From CAZCBJ01 sp964496705 (GTDB lineage: Bacteria; Chloroflexota; Anaerolineae; Anaerolineales; Anaerolineaceae), in NCBI GenBank assembly GCA_964496705.1, contig CAZCBJ010000056.1, positions 1 to 19,758 of the forward strand: a stretch of 19,758 bases of DNA. The letters run 5' to 3'. The notes beneath the pieces are model-generated. The model saw nothing but the letters and a program-made list of their open reading frames with translations, was not told the origin of the DNA and made no database searches. The position numbers and the translations under genes are program-made. This document shows positions 1 through 8,333 of the stretch, piece after piece. The number at the start of each line of letters is the position of its first letter. Positions within the stretch are counted from its first letter, which is position 1.

Positions 1-2
1 TG

Positions 3-1157
3 GTTTGTTTCTGCGGAGACGTGGGCCAGGCGGAGGAATTATCCGGGTTGGAGGCCAGAGCGCTGGAGAGCGGGGCTTCCAAGCTCATCCAGCGGGATTT
101 ACGCCAGGAATTCTGTACAGATTATCTTTGGCCATTATTGGCTTCCGGGGCAATTTATGAGCGGAAATATTTACTGGGCACATCGATTGCGAGACCTCTG
201 TTGGCCAAACATCAGGTTCTAATTGCCGAGCAAGAAGGCGCAGATGCAGTCGCTCACGGTTGCACGGGCAAAGGTAATGATCAGGTGCGGTTTGAGGTGG
301 CTTATACAGCTTTGAACCCGCGACTAAAAGTGATTGCTCCCTGGCGAGAATGGACGATAAAATCAAGAGATGATGCCTTAAATTATCTGAAAGCTCACAA
401 TCTGCCCACACCCCAATCCAGCAATCCATCCCTGTTTAGCCGTGACCGCAACCTCTGGCACATCTCGCACGAGGGAGGGCCGCTTGAAGATGCCAATTAT
501 GTGCCCGAAGAGAGTTTGTTCATTTTGACGACGTCTCCGCATCTTGCTCCAGACCAGGCTGAGGTGATTGAAATTGGTTTTCGTGCAGGCATCCCCGTGC
601 AGTTCAATGGCAAGAGTATCTCTACAGTCGATCTGGTGAATACGTTAAACACAATCGGCGGGAAACATGGGATTGGGCGGGTTGATATGGTGGAGAATCG
701 GCTGGTCGGCATGAAAAGCAGAGGGATCTATGAAACCCCTGGCGGCACCATCCTTAGTTTTGCACATAAAGAACTGGAATCTATTACATTAGACCGCGAA
801 ACCATGCATTATAAGGATGTGTTGGCGCAAAGATATGCGGAGATGGTCTATTACGGGCAATGGTTTTCTCCCTTGCGCGAAGCGATGGACGCATTTTTTA
901 AAGTAACCCAGAAAATGGTCACCGGCAGGATAAAGGTGCAAATGTATAAAGGTAGCTTGAGCGTTGCGGGCCGGAGCAGTCCCAACAGTCTTTACCGAGA
1001 AGAGTTCGCCACGTTTGGGCATTCTGCGGTGTATGATCACACCGATGCAGCCGGATTTATCCGCCTGTTTGGTCTGCCATCCAAGGTGCAGGCTATGCTA
1101 AACGGAATGGGAGAAGACATTCCTCCCTTGCCTTTGGAGGAAATTCAACGCGATTAA
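3..1157 (+). CDS. argG: Argininosuccinate synthase, 5' end outside the window
   Basis: This enzyme joins citrulline and aspartate using ATP to make argininosuccinate, the next-to-last step of arginine synthesis in the cytoplasm. The window holds 384 codons of a family that is usually about 400 residues. The reading frame is open to the left edge and reads VCFCGDVGQAEELSG. The family normally has this segment shortly after its N-terminal nucleotide-binding loop (AYSGGLDTS type), so only about 20-30 residues are missing. The GTG at 21 is the V of that conserved DVGQ and is not a start. Other family marks are AHGCTGKGNDQVRFE, SRDRNLWHISHEGGPLED and the C-terminal VAGRSSPNSLY. The gene ends with TAA and lies 53 bp before argH on the same strand, so the two are probably co-transcribed. 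The identification is secure; only the 5' end is unseen. Confidence 0.96.
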   Translation, partial: VCFCGDVGQAEELSGLEARALESGASKLIQRDLRQEFCTDYLWPLLASGAIYERKYLLGTSIARPLLAKHQVLIAEQEGADAVAHGCTGKGNDQVRFEVAYTALNPRLKVIAPWREWTIKSRDDALNYLKAHNLPTPQSSNPSLFSRDRNLWHISHEGGPLEDANYVPEESLFILTTSPHLAPDQAEVIEIGFRAGIPVQFNGKSISTVDLVNTLNTIGGKHGIGRVDMVENRLVGMKSRGIYETPGGTILSFAHKELESITLDRETMHYKDVLAQRYAEMVYYGQWFSPLREAMDAFFKVTQKMVTGRIKVQMYKGSLSVAGRSSPNSLYREEFATFGHSAVYDHTDAAGFIRLFGLPSKVQAMLNGMGEDIPPLPLEEIQRD

Positions 1158-1210
1158 TATTTTACAATTGTGACATTTAGCCAAATAAAATTGGGACTTA
1201 GAGGTTCAAT

Positions 1211-2587
1211 ATGAAATTGTGGACAGGACGACTATCGGATAACATGGATGCACTCACTGCCAAAGTAAATAATTCTCTGGCTTTCGACCAACGATTGGCA
1301 CAAGTTGATGTTCAAGGCAGTCAGGCCTGGTCTTTGGCACTTTACCGAGCAGGTCTATTGAGTGCAGAAGAATTGCAGGATATCTCCAGTGGGTTGGCCA
1401 CGATTCAAGGTGAATTTGATACCGGTAGATTTATCTTCAAAGAGAGTGATGAAGATATTCATACCGCAGTTGAGCGGCGATTGATCGAATTGATCGGAAC
1501 GCCGGGTTTCAAACTGCATACCGGGCGCAGCCGCAATGATCAGGTGGCAACTGATTTTTGCCTTTGGCTCAAAGAAACTGCCTATCCCATGCTGAGCTCG
1601 CATCTGTTAGATTTGCAAAAGACGCTGGTTGACCGCGCAGAATTGGATTTTGGAATAATCATCCCGGGATACACACATCTTCAACAAGCTCAGCCTATCC
1701 TTCTCAGCCATTGGTGGTTATCCTACTTCTGGCCATTTGAACGTGATCGAAAACGGCTGGGATATGTGCTGGAGGAGACGGCTGGGATGCCGCTCGGATC
1801 TGCCGCACTGGCAGGGACAGGATTCGATATAGATCGGTTTAAACTGGCAAATGATCTTGGGTTTTCTGAGCCTTCTGCCAACAGCATCGATGCGGTCTCC
1901 AACCGGGATTATGCGGTGGCATTTCTATATTGGGCTGCATTGTGCGGGGTGCATATCAGCCGGCTGGCGGAATCACTCATCTTGTATTCATCTCAGGAGT
2001 ATGGCTATCTGCGTTTGGCAGATAGTTACGTCACCGGGTCAAGCCTGATGCCTCAGAAACGAAATCCCGACATTTTGGAGCTGGCGCGTGCGAAAAGCGC
2101 GATATTGACAGGCGAATTGGTCGGTTTCCTGGGCGTCTTAAAGGGATTGCCTTCCGCTTATGACAAGGATCTCCAAGAGGACAAGGTTCCAGTTTTTAGA
2201 GTGTTTGATGTACTCTGCCTTGTATTGCCTGTAATGAGCGGAATGATTCGCACACTGACGGTGAATAGTGAAAAAATGAGGCGAGCGATAGACCCACAGA
2301 CTGCAGCCACTGGTTTGGCTGATTATCTTGTGCGCAGGGGTGTTCCTTTTCGAGAAGCTTACCGGGCGATTTCTTTGGCGGTTGGGCGAGCGGAAGAAAT
2401 GGGAATTCAGTTGTCAGAATTACCCTTAAGCGAGTGGCAGCAATTTCATTCCAGATTTGATAATGATGTGTTTGAGTGTTTTAACCCCGAATATGCCATG
2501 ATGCATCATATCGCGTGGGGTGGAACCGCCCCTCAGGCAGTCAAACAGCAGATCGCGCATGCCAAAAATAAACTTGTGGTGCTATAA
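1211..2587 (+). CDS. argH: Argininosuccinate lyase
   Basis: The enzyme splits argininosuccinate into arginine and fumarate, the last step of arginine synthesis. It belongs to the fumarase/aspartase superfamily and normally works as a tetramer, with active sites shared between subunits. The protein is 458 residues, the usual length. Visible family marks are WTGRLSD at the N-terminus, TGRSRNDQ (residues 104-111), GYTHLQ with the active-site His156, and the superfamily signature GSSLMPQKRNPD (276-287), which contains the catalytic serine. The ATG at 1211 has a GAGG at 1201-1204, six bases upstream, and the protein starts where the family starts. It follows argG by 53 bp. No other arginine genes are in the window, so the rest of the pathway must lie upstream or elsewhere. 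Confidence 0.97.
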   Translation: MKLWTGRLSDNMDALTAKVNNSLAFDQRLAQVDVQGSQAWSLALYRAGLLSAEELQDISSGLATIQGEFDTGRFIFKESDEDIHTAVERRLIELIGTPGFKLHTGRSRNDQVATDFCLWLKETAYPMLSSHLLDLQKTLVDRAELDFGIIIPGYTHLQQAQPILLSHWWLSYFWPFERDRKRLGYVLEETAGMPLGSAALAGTGFDIDRFKLANDLGFSEPSANSIDAVSNRDYAVAFLYWAALCGVHISRLAESLILYSSQEYGYLRLADSYVTGSSLMPQKRNPDILELARAKSAILTGELVGFLGVLKGLPSAYDKDLQEDKVPVFRVFDVLCLVLPVMSGMIRTLTVNSEKMRRAIDPQTAATGLADYLVRRGVPFREAYRAISLAVGRAEEMGIQLSELPLSEWQQFHSRFDNDVFECFNPEYAMMHHIAWGGTAPQAVKQQIAHAKNKLVVL

Positions 2588-2608
2588 TTGACCTCATCAG
2601 GCAATTCC

Positions 2609-2628
2609 AACGGGAGGTGTCTCCCGGT
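2609..2628 (+). terminator. Possible hairpin after argH
   Basis: CGGGAG (2611-2616) and CTCCCG (2621-2626) form a perfect 6-bp stem with the loop GTGT, 23 bp after the argH stop. No run of T follows (the next bases are GTCAGTTG), so this is not a classical intrinsic terminator. It may slow polymerase, protect the argGH mRNA end, or be chance. Confidence 0.35.
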
Positions 2629-2695
2629 CAGTTGAAAATGACGCCGTGATTGGGCTTCCTGCCCCTTCTCATCTTGCATGCCTGAGAGACCGCTA

Positions 2696-4675
2696 ATGAC
2701 TCGCATAGCATATATATTCTTTTCCAAACCTTTAAGACATATTTTGCTTAAAAGCCTGTTCGTTATCGTTATTGCCAGTATGCTGGTCGGAGCTTCATAT
2801 TCCCTGCCTGTTGATGCCCAGGGTGAAGCGGTGATTCAAGTTACCACACCTGCAGATGAATTTTTCGATGGAATTGGATCGGGTTGCTCACTGCGCGAGG
2901 CGGTCTATTCTGCGAATCGGCAGGCGGCTTTCGGCGGGTGCCAGGCAGGCGGTGGCATAACCATAATTTATTTACCAGATACGAATATGTCGCTGCGCCA
3001 GTGGGGTTCGAAAGAAAATGGCAATTTGACTGGGGATTTGGACATTTACGGTAATGTCACCCTGATTGGCGCAGGACCGGAATTTTCAGTATTGGACGTG
3101 GCGATACCTGACCGCGCCTTTGATATCCATCCGGGCGCGACGGTGAAGTTGATGGCTTTTAAGATCACGGGTGGTGTAACACCTAGCGGAGAAAATGGGG
3201 GCGGCATACGCAACCGCGGTTGGCTGACCTTGGATGATGTATGGGTGGAAGGGAACGCCACAAGCCATGGAATCGCCGGTGAAGCCGGCGGAGATGGAGG
3301 CGGTGTCTATAATAATGGTACCCTTAACCTTTTCAATAGCATGGTCATGTGGAATTTCACCGGAAATGGCGGCAAAGGTACTCTGGTGCACCCGGATGGT
3401 TTTCATGGTGGTAGGGGTGGCGGTATTTTTAACGATAAAAATGGCAGCTTGATGATTGCAGGCAGTACCGTTTCCTGGAACGCGACCGGATACGGAGGGG
3501 GCGGATACACCCGGATGGGTAAGGCAGGAAATGGTGGCGATGGCGCTGGCCTTTATAATTTGGCTGACCCAATCATTATCAACAGCACTTTCAGTATGAA
3601 TTTTACCGGTGAAGGTGGGGAGGCTTCGGCCAATTTTGCCAAAGGCTACGGCGGGAATGGCGGGGGCATAGCAAACGAAGGTGGAACCATTGATTTAACA
3701 TTCGTGTCCATCGTATGGAATGGCACTGGCGGAGGGCATCAAGGGCTGCTCTTGGGCGGAAGCGGGGGTGGTATTTACAATTCGGCAAGCGGAGAGGTGA
3801 AGGTCAAGAACAGTGTGCTGGCTGGCAGCGCAGTCTATCCAAAAGGTAAGGGACGCGAGTGCTTTGGCACGATCACCTCACAGGATTATAATCTTATCAA
3901 ATATGACGATGATTGCACGATCGCAGGGAATACGGCGCATAATATTTATGGCGAAGACCCTAGCCTTGGCAGTCTGATTGACAATAAAGGTCCAACCCTG
4001 ACTCATGCTCCATTGTGGCGCAGTCTTCTTTTTGACCGTATCCCATTGGGGGTCAACGGTTGCGGCACATTGCGCGACCAGCGCGGATATGAGCGGCCTG
4101 GTCCGCAGAGTGTTGCCTGTGATATCGGAGCAGTGGAAGGGGTGGAAACACCGGATTATTTACCCGATTCAGGGTTTGCGCCTGGCGTGCTCAGCGCAGT
4201 GGGGATGCAGCCGCCTCAGAAGCGTTACGAAGATATGGGCGAATTGTGGCTGGAAATTCCCAGAATTCACCAGAGGATTTCGATCATAGGGGTTCCGTTT
4301 GATAATGATGGATGGGATGTGAGTTGGCTGGGAAATGAAGCCGGTTATCTCGCCGGAACCACCTACCCCACCTGGAAAGGGAATACGGGATTAACAGGCC
4401 ATGTCTATCTCGCCGACGGCAGCCCGGGTCCTTTCATTAACTTAACTAGTCTAAGATGGGGTGATAAAATCTTGGTGGACGGTTACGGGCAGCGATTTAT
4501 CTATGAGGTGCGCGTGGTCAAATATGTGCGCCCTGATGATCTCTCAGTTCTCGATGAAACCGACCAATCCCGATTAACCCTGTTAACCTGTAAAGATTTC
4601 GATCCGGAAAAAAAGACTTACCGCTGGCGCCTGGTCATCCAGGCAGTGCTAACAGAGATTGTTGATCAGAATTAG
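2696..4675 (+). CDS. Secreted CSLREA beta-helix protein fused to a C-terminal sortase domain
   Basis: This is a large exported protein of 659 residues from the ATG at 2696. That start has a GAGAG eight bases upstream. An ATG at 2678 adds six residues but has no ribosome site. A basic, then hydrophobic segment (LLKSLFVIVIASMLVGASYSLPVDAQ) is a signal peptide or signal anchor. GSGCSLREAVYSAN follows; this is the CSLREA motif found at the start of many surface beta-helix proteins. Next come glycine-rich repeats of the type GGxGGGIYNxGxxxxxxSxxxxN, expected to form a right-handed parallel beta-helix. LPDSGFAPG (residues 489-497) looks like a sortase recognition motif. The last ~150 residues are a sortase domain: GNTGLTGHVY with His569, LTLLTCKDF with Cys632, and Arg643/Arg645 in YRWRL, giving the full His-Cys-Arg set. 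It probably acts at the cell surface, but its substrate is unknown. It has no C-terminal membrane helix. The gene stands alone and converges on the kinase gene 28 bp away. Confidence 0.85.
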   Translation: MTRIAYIFFSKPLRHILLKSLFVIVIASMLVGASYSLPVDAQGEAVIQVTTPADEFFDGIGSGCSLREAVYSANRQAAFGGCQAGGGITIIYLPDTNMSLRQWGSKENGNLTGDLDIYGNVTLIGAGPEFSVLDVAIPDRAFDIHPGATVKLMAFKITGGVTPSGENGGGIRNRGWLTLDDVWVEGNATSHGIAGEAGGDGGGVYNNGTLNLFNSMVMWNFTGNGGKGTLVHPDGFHGGRGGGIFNDKNGSLMIAGSTVSWNATGYGGGGYTRMGKAGNGGDGAGLYNLADPIIINSTFSMNFTGEGGEASANFAKGYGGNGGGIANEGGTIDLTFVSIVWNGTGGGHQGLLLGGSGGGIYNSASGEVKVKNSVLAGSAVYPKGKGRECFGTITSQDYNLIKYDDDCTIAGNTAHNIYGEDPSLGSLIDNKGPTLTHAPLWRSLLFDRIPLGVNGCGTLRDQRGYERPGPQSVACDIGAVEGVETPDYLPDSGFAPGVLSAVGMQPPQKRYEDMGELWLEIPRIHQRISIIGVPFDNDGWDVSWLGNEAGYLAGTTYPTWKGNTGLTGHVYLADGSPGPFINLTSLRWGDKILVDGYGQRFIYEVRVVKYVRPDDLSVLDETDQSRLTLLTCKDFDPEKKTYRWRLVIQAVLTEIVDQN

Positions 4676-4703
4676 CCATTCTGGGTCGAACATCACGACA
4701 TGC

Positions 4704-5651
4704 TTATTGGGAGTCAGCCGGTTTTATGTTGTGCAACCTGATTTTTGGAAGTATGGACCGGTAATCTTCTAGATTGAAATCGGCTGTTGCAGGAGTCATC
4801 AAGATAGCGTTGGCAAGCGCAAATCCTATTCGCAGTCCCTCTTCCAGAGGCAACCGCTGAGCATAGGCAAGGGCCAGACCGGATAGGATGCCATCGCCGG
4901 CTCCCGCAGTGGAACGAATCTGACAATGAAAAGGTCTGATTCGCCAGCAATTTTCGCCAATAAAAGCCAATCCGCCACGTTCACCAAGCGAGACGACCAG
5001 GTCGCATCCATATTGTTTCTGAATCTGACGGGCAGCCAGTGTAATTTCTTTAAGCGTATGCACGGGAGAACCACACAACTCGGATAGCTCAGCCCGGTTT
5101 GGTTTAATCATGTTGGGTCCTGCGCTTAATCCCAGCCGAAAGGCCGGGCCACTGGCATCCAGTAACACTGGAATAGAACGCTGTCGTGCTTCATGGATAA
5201 GGGACACATAAAAATCATCTGGAACCCCAGTCGGGAGAGTGCCGCCCAACACGAGACAGTCAGCCTGTTGGATGGCGTGATTGACCTTCATTTTTATAGT
5301 AGAGAGGTGTTCTGGCTTAACTACCAGAGTTGGCACGGTGATTGTCGTTTGATTTGCGCCATTATCGCTGACCACGATGATGTTGACCCTGGTTTCACCC
5401 TCTGTCCAGACAAAGTCAGTGATAACTCCCCGTTCTTGAAGCATAACTTCCATCTTTTTGCCGGATTCCCCGGCAGCAAATCCGAGGGCAAGACCAGGGT
5501 GCCCCATTTTTCCTAGAATATATGAGACGTCAGCAGCTTTTCCACCCATCCCAACCACACGCTGGCTGGCGCGGATGGTCTTGTTCGGTGAGAATTCTGG
5601 AACTACCAGTGTGTGGTCTATGGCCGTGTTTGGAGTTAATGTAACAATCAT
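4704..5651 (-). CDS. PfkB-family sugar (phosphate) kinase, LacC/FruK-like
   Basis: This 315-residue protein belongs to the ribokinase/PfkB family, in the branch with 1-phosphofructokinase (FruK) and tagatose-6-phosphate kinase (LacC); it begins MIVTLTPNTAIDHT as they do. It should phosphorylate a sugar or sugar phosphate with ATP. Visible marks are the glycine pair and lysine of the sugar-binding loop (GGKAAD, 36-41), MIKPNRAELSEL (181-192) and the ATP/anion-hole motif TAGAGDG (248-254), with catalytic Asp253. Two positions differ from the common form: GGKAAD instead of GGKGxN, and GAGDG instead of GAGDS. The real substrate may therefore not be fructose-1-phosphate or tagatose-6-phosphate. 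Its ATG follows the stop of the aldolase gene directly (TAAATG), a sign of coupled translation. The family is certain; the substrate is not. Confidence 0.85.
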   Translation of the reverse strand: MIVTLTPNTAIDHTLVVPEFSPNKTIRASQRVVGMGGKAADVSYILGKMGHPGLALGFAAGESGKKMEVMLQERGVITDFVWTEGETRVNIIVVSDNGANQTTITVPTLVVKPEHLSTIKMKVNHAIQQADCLVLGGTLPTGVPDDFYVSLIHEARQRSIPVLLDASGPAFRLGLSAGPNMIKPNRAELSELCGSPVHTLKEITLAARQIQKQYGCDLVVSLGERGGLAFIGENCWRIRPFHCQIRSTAGAGDGILSGLALAYAQRLPLEEGLRIGFALANAILMTPATADFNLEDYRSILPKIRLHNIKPADSQ

Positions 5652-6320
5652 TTATTCATTAAATGAATGGATTGAATCAAGCAATTGAGTAGAATGAGTG
5701 GTAATATCGATGGGCTCCCCGGGTAAAAGGCGGCTCATAAGAACACAGTAAGCGTTGACATTGATCCGCTCAGCAGCGTCAAAGGAAGTATCCAGGTCCT
5801 TACCCAAAACAAATAATCCGTGATAGGGTGCCAAAACTGCAGCGGCAAATTTTCGGATCCTTTCTTCGCAACCTTTAAAACCTGCAGCGATATTTTCAGC
5901 CAGTCGGGTGGAATGAGCTGGGGCGTATGGAACAACATTTACGACTCCAATCTTGACAGCACATTCGATTACCGGATAAATTGGCCGTGCAGCAGAGGCA
6001 AATACCATCACATTTCGCGGATGTCCATGAACCACTGCCTGTCCGTCCGAGAAATCGCGGTAGAGGTGGAGGTGCACCTTGGCTTCACGAGAAATTTCTC
6101 CATCACCATCAAGCTTATTCCCTTGATCATCGACAACCAAAACTTGCTCGGGGCTAATTCGCCATTGATACCTGGCTCCAGAATGGGCGGCAGTGATACA
6201 GATCAACCTGCCCGCGCGGGCAGAAATGTTTCCTCCAGCTGTATCTGTTCCAAAGCGATCGAACATTAGTTTTCCAAGTTCAGCGATATGTTCACGTAAA
6301 GCGGTTAAGTTCTCGACCAT
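5652..6320 (-). CDS. Class II aldolase/adducin family protein (FucA-like)
   Basis: A zinc-dependent aldolase of the FucA/RhaD/AraD/MtnB family, 222 residues, the usual size. Members cleave or epimerise ketose 1- or 5-phosphates; FucA gives dihydroxyacetone phosphate and lactaldehyde. Visible marks are TAGGNIS for phosphate binding (27-33), SREAKVHLHLY with catalytic Glu79, VVHGHPR with zinc ligands His98 and His100, and APYHGLF with the third zinc ligand His167. The start is the ATG at 6320, because a GAGG lies seven bases upstream; a TTG one codon earlier is possible but worse placed. It is the first gene of a two-gene unit with the kinase, suggesting kinase and aldolase act in sequence on the same sugar (phosphorylation then cleavage). 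A MtnB-like dehydratase or an epimerase cannot be excluded from sequence alone. Confidence 0.85.
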   Translation of the reverse strand: MVENLTALREHIAELGKLMFDRFGTDTAGGNISARAGRLICITAAHSGARYQWRISPEQVLVVDDQGNKLDGDGEISREAKVHLHLYRDFSDGQAVVHGHPRNVMVFASAARPIYPVIECAVKIGVVNVVPYAPAHSTRLAENIAAGFKGCEERIRKFAAAVLAPYHGLFVLGKDLDTSFDAAERINVNAYCVLMSRLLPGEPIDITTHSTQLLDSIHSFNE

Positions 6321-6354
6321 CAAGCGACCTCAGTATTTAATTTATTGCAGAAAG

Positions 6355-6360
6355 ATTATA
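6355..6360 (-). promoter_or_regulatory. Possible -10 box for the aldolase-kinase unit
   Basis: Read on the minus strand this is a perfect TATAAT, 34 bases before the aldolase ATG. No convincing -35 sits at 16-18 bp; TTTACA is 24 bp away. It shares the 194-bp divergent region with the rpmF promoter. AT-rich chance is possible. Confidence 0.35.
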
Positions 6361-6438
6361 ACTTATCCATCTATTGCCCATTCTTGTAAATATTGGCAAA
6401 AGGTGGCGGAAACGACCTGTTGGTTCAAAAAAACCACC

Positions 6439-6468
6439 TTGACATCCTCACCCTGCCGCAGGTATAAT
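6439..6468 (+). promoter_or_regulatory. Consensus sigma-70/sigma-A promoter of rpmF
   Basis: TTGACA (6439-6444) and TATAAT (6463-6468), both perfect, are separated by 18 bp. Transcription should start near 6475, giving a leader of about 40 bases to the rpmF ATG. Such a strong promoter fits a ribosomal protein gene. Confidence 0.85.
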
Positions 6469-6514
6469 AGCGCGGCTAACAATCGGAAATCAGGTGTTAT
6501 TAGAGGAGTAAGGA

Positions 6515-6703
6515 ATGGTTCCACAACCAAAACGCAAGCATTCATCCGGTAGACGCGACCGCCGCCGCGCACATGATGCGTTGCAGAGTATTCAACTTGT
6601 GCAATGCAGTAATTGCGGTGAAATGCGTTTACCGCATACGGTTTGCCCTAGTTGCGGGCACTACCAGAAACGCGAAGTTATCGAAGTAGAAAAGAAGAAA
6701 TAA
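6515..6703 (+). CDS. rpmF: Large-subunit ribosomal protein bL32
   Basis: A small basic protein of the 50S ribosomal subunit, 62 residues. The N-terminus MVPQPKRKHSSGRRDRRRAHDAL is typical of bL32. CSNCGEMRLPHTVCPSCGHY carries two CxxC pairs that form a zinc ribbon, so this is the zinc-binding form of bL32. The tail is rich in lysine and glutamate. A strong ribosome site (AGAGGAG, 6501-6507) precedes the ATG. The gene has its own consensus promoter and a terminator 25 bp after the stop, so it is a single-gene unit. In many bacteria rpmF lies with fatty-acid or plsX genes; here it stands alone between sugar-metabolism genes and an oppositely oriented gene. Confidence 0.96.
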   Translation: MVPQPKRKHSSGRRDRRRAHDALQSIQLVQCSNCGEMRLPHTVCPSCGHYQKREVIEVEKKK

Positions 6704-6727
6704 ACCCAAACGGCTTGTATGATTAAA

Positions 6728-6759
6728 AAAAGCGGGCTAGATATGAGTAGCCCGCTTTT
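6728..6759. terminator. Bidirectional intrinsic terminator between rpmF and the hflX unit
   Basis: A perfect 12-bp inverted repeat, AAAAGCGGGCTA (6728-6739) and TAGCCCGCTTTT (6748-6759), has an 8-base loop. The GC-rich core is flanked by A and T runs, so it works in both directions: for rpmF from the left and for the converging small membrane-protein gene from the right. Confidence 0.85.
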
Positions 6760-6775
6760 GATTACCTTAAAACCC

Positions 6776-6985
6776 TTATAGAATCCAAGCGAGCATCAGG
6801 CCGAAAATGGCAACAATAATCCCTAAGTGTAGAAACAGGTTGGAATCAGTAATCCAGCCCATGGGGAAAAAACCAAATATATAATTCAACACAACCAGAA
6901 ACATTCCGATGAAAGGCAGCAGACCCTTGCGAGGAGCAAAAAAGGCAGAAATGCGGTCGATCAATTTTGATAACCATGAAACCAT
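6776..6985 (-). CDS. Small two-helix membrane protein of unknown function
   Basis: A 69-residue protein that I do not recognise. The N-terminal 20 residues (MVSWLSKLIDRISAFFAPRK) look like a basic amphipathic helix. Two hydrophobic segments follow, LLPFIGMFLVVLNYIFGFFPMGW and LFLHLGIIVAIFGLMLAWIL, both long enough to cross the membrane. It starts two bases after the stop of hflX, so it is probably translated with it, and it ends next to the shared terminator. A real gene is supported by this packing and by the clean helix pattern. It could be a membrane partner or simply a passenger of the unit. Confidence 0.7.
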   Translation of the reverse strand: MVSWLSKLIDRISAFFAPRKGLLPFIGMFLVVLNYIFGFFPMGWITDSNLFLHLGIIVAIFGLMLAWIL

Positions 6986-6987
6986 GT

Positions 6988-8322
6988 TTAACCAGCCTTT
7001 TTTTCTTCCAGAATAAACGACTGATATCGGGCGAGCAAACGCAAAGGGAGGTAGCCTTGGATTAAAACCCCGCCGCGACCGTGCTCAACTTTTAGTACTT
7101 GCCCTTGTTCATGAAAGAGAGAGATTAGTTGACCTTGTTGATATGGCAACCGCACCAAGACTGGTTGGAAAGTCTCAAATAGATTTTGCTCGATGGCGTG
7201 TAGGAGGTCTGGTATTCCATCACCGCTTAAAGCAGAAATGGCTACTGCATTTTCGAATTCGGTTAGTTGTTCACGCACGGAGGTAGGGTCATCAAAACGG
7301 TCGATTTTGTTGAGTACCGTGATGACGGGGATCTGGGCGGCTCCCAATTCGGTTAAAGTTTCTTGCACGGATTTCCACTGTGCCAACGCATTGGGGTGGG
7401 TGATATCAACCACATGGATCAATAGATCAGCTTCTGCTATTTCTTCTAGGGTGGCGCGAAAAGCTGCAACAAGCTGGGTAGGCAATTTTTGAATAAATCC
7501 GACAGTATCTGTCAATAAGACGGCGTGGTTACCCGGTAATTGAATGCGCCGGGTGGTGGGGTCAAGAGTGGCGAAGAGTTGATTGGCTACATAGACATTT
7601 GCCCGCGCAAGTTTATTGAGTAGAGTTGATTTTCCTGCGTTCGTGTATCCCACCAGGGCGATTACTGGTATCTGACTTTTCTTTCTTTGAGAGCGGTAAC
7701 GCATACGATTGGCGCGCACCTTTTCCAACTCGGCGCGCAATGTAGTGATTCGACGATGAATATCACGCCGGTCCACCTCCAATTGCGTTTCACCGGGACC
7801 GCGTAAACCCACTCCGCCGACACTGCCAGTTCGTCCGGCACCTCCACCTGCCTGCCGAGCAAGGTGAGTCCAGGCGCGCGTCAGGCGAGGAAGGCGATAC
7901 TCATACTGCGCTAGTTCCACTTGGAGGATGCCTTCACGGGTATGGGCATGCAGGGCGAAAATGTCCAAAATCAAGGCGGTTCGATCAACAACACGCACGT
8001 TGGGGCCAAATCGGATTTCAAGTTCGCGCAAATGGCGTGGAAGCAGTTCATTATCAAAAATGACCACATCCGCAAGTGTTTCTTCTAGAAATGCCTTAAT
8101 CTCATCCACTTTTCCAGAACCTACATAGGTCTCCGGGTTTGGATGGTCGAGCCTTTGGGTTATCTCGCCAACCACCTCCAGTCCGGCGGTTTCAGCCAGA
8201 AGAGTCAGTTCTTCCAGAGAGTCTTCCAGAGAAAGAAGGGAGGATTGGTTGCGAAGTTCAACGCCCACAAGGAAAGCGCGTTCTTGAGGGGGCAGGGTTG
8301 GTTCAGCCGTTTTTTTTACCAT
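6988..8322 (-). CDS. hflX: Ribosome-associated GTPase HflX
   Basis: HflX is a GTPase that binds the 50S subunit; in studied bacteria it splits stalled or idle ribosomes under stress. The protein is 444 residues. The N-terminal HflX domain carries NPETYVGSGKVDEI (62-75) and the glycine-rich linker RQAGGGAGRTGSVGGVGLRGPGETQLE (156-182). The G domain follows: G1 GYTNAGKST (225-233), switch I ATLDPTTR (251-258), G3 DTVGF (272-276) and G4 NKID (338-341). The ATG lies 11 bp after the stop of the histidine kinase gene, with no clear ribosome site, so it may depend on coupling. Two bases after its stop the small membrane protein begins. The link with a sensor kinase may mean stress control of HflX level, but that is inference. 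Confidence 0.94.
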   Translation of the reverse strand: MVKKTAEPTLPPQERAFLVGVELRNQSSLLSLEDSLEELTLLAETAGLEVVGEITQRLDHPNPETYVGSGKVDEIKAFLEETLADVVIFDNELLPRHLRELEIRFGPNVRVVDRTALILDIFALHAHTREGILQVELAQYEYRLPRLTRAWTHLARQAGGGAGRTGSVGGVGLRGPGETQLEVDRRDIHRRITTLRAELEKVRANRMRYRSQRKKSQIPVIALVGYTNAGKSTLLNKLARANVYVANQLFATLDPTTRRIQLPGNHAVLLTDTVGFIQKLPTQLVAAFRATLEEIAEADLLIHVVDITHPNALAQWKSVQETLTELGAAQIPVITVLNKIDRFDDPTSVREQLTEFENAVAISALSGDGIPDLLHAIEQNLFETFQPVLVRLPYQQGQLISLFHEQGQVLKVEHGRGGVLIQGYLPLRLLARYQSFILEEKKAG

Positions 8323-8333
8323 ATGAGGAAAGT

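Noticed and set aside
173..190. Sigma-54-like sequence GGGCAC-N5-TTGC with correct spacing inside argG
   Set aside because: It lies deep in a coding region (YLLGTSIARP), lacks the T before GG and the A/T after GC, and no gene starts just downstream.
3086..3788. Open frames on the minus strand across the glycine-rich beta-helix gene
   Set aside because: They are shadows caused by GGC/GGT-rich repeats; no ribosome sites and no protein-like composition.
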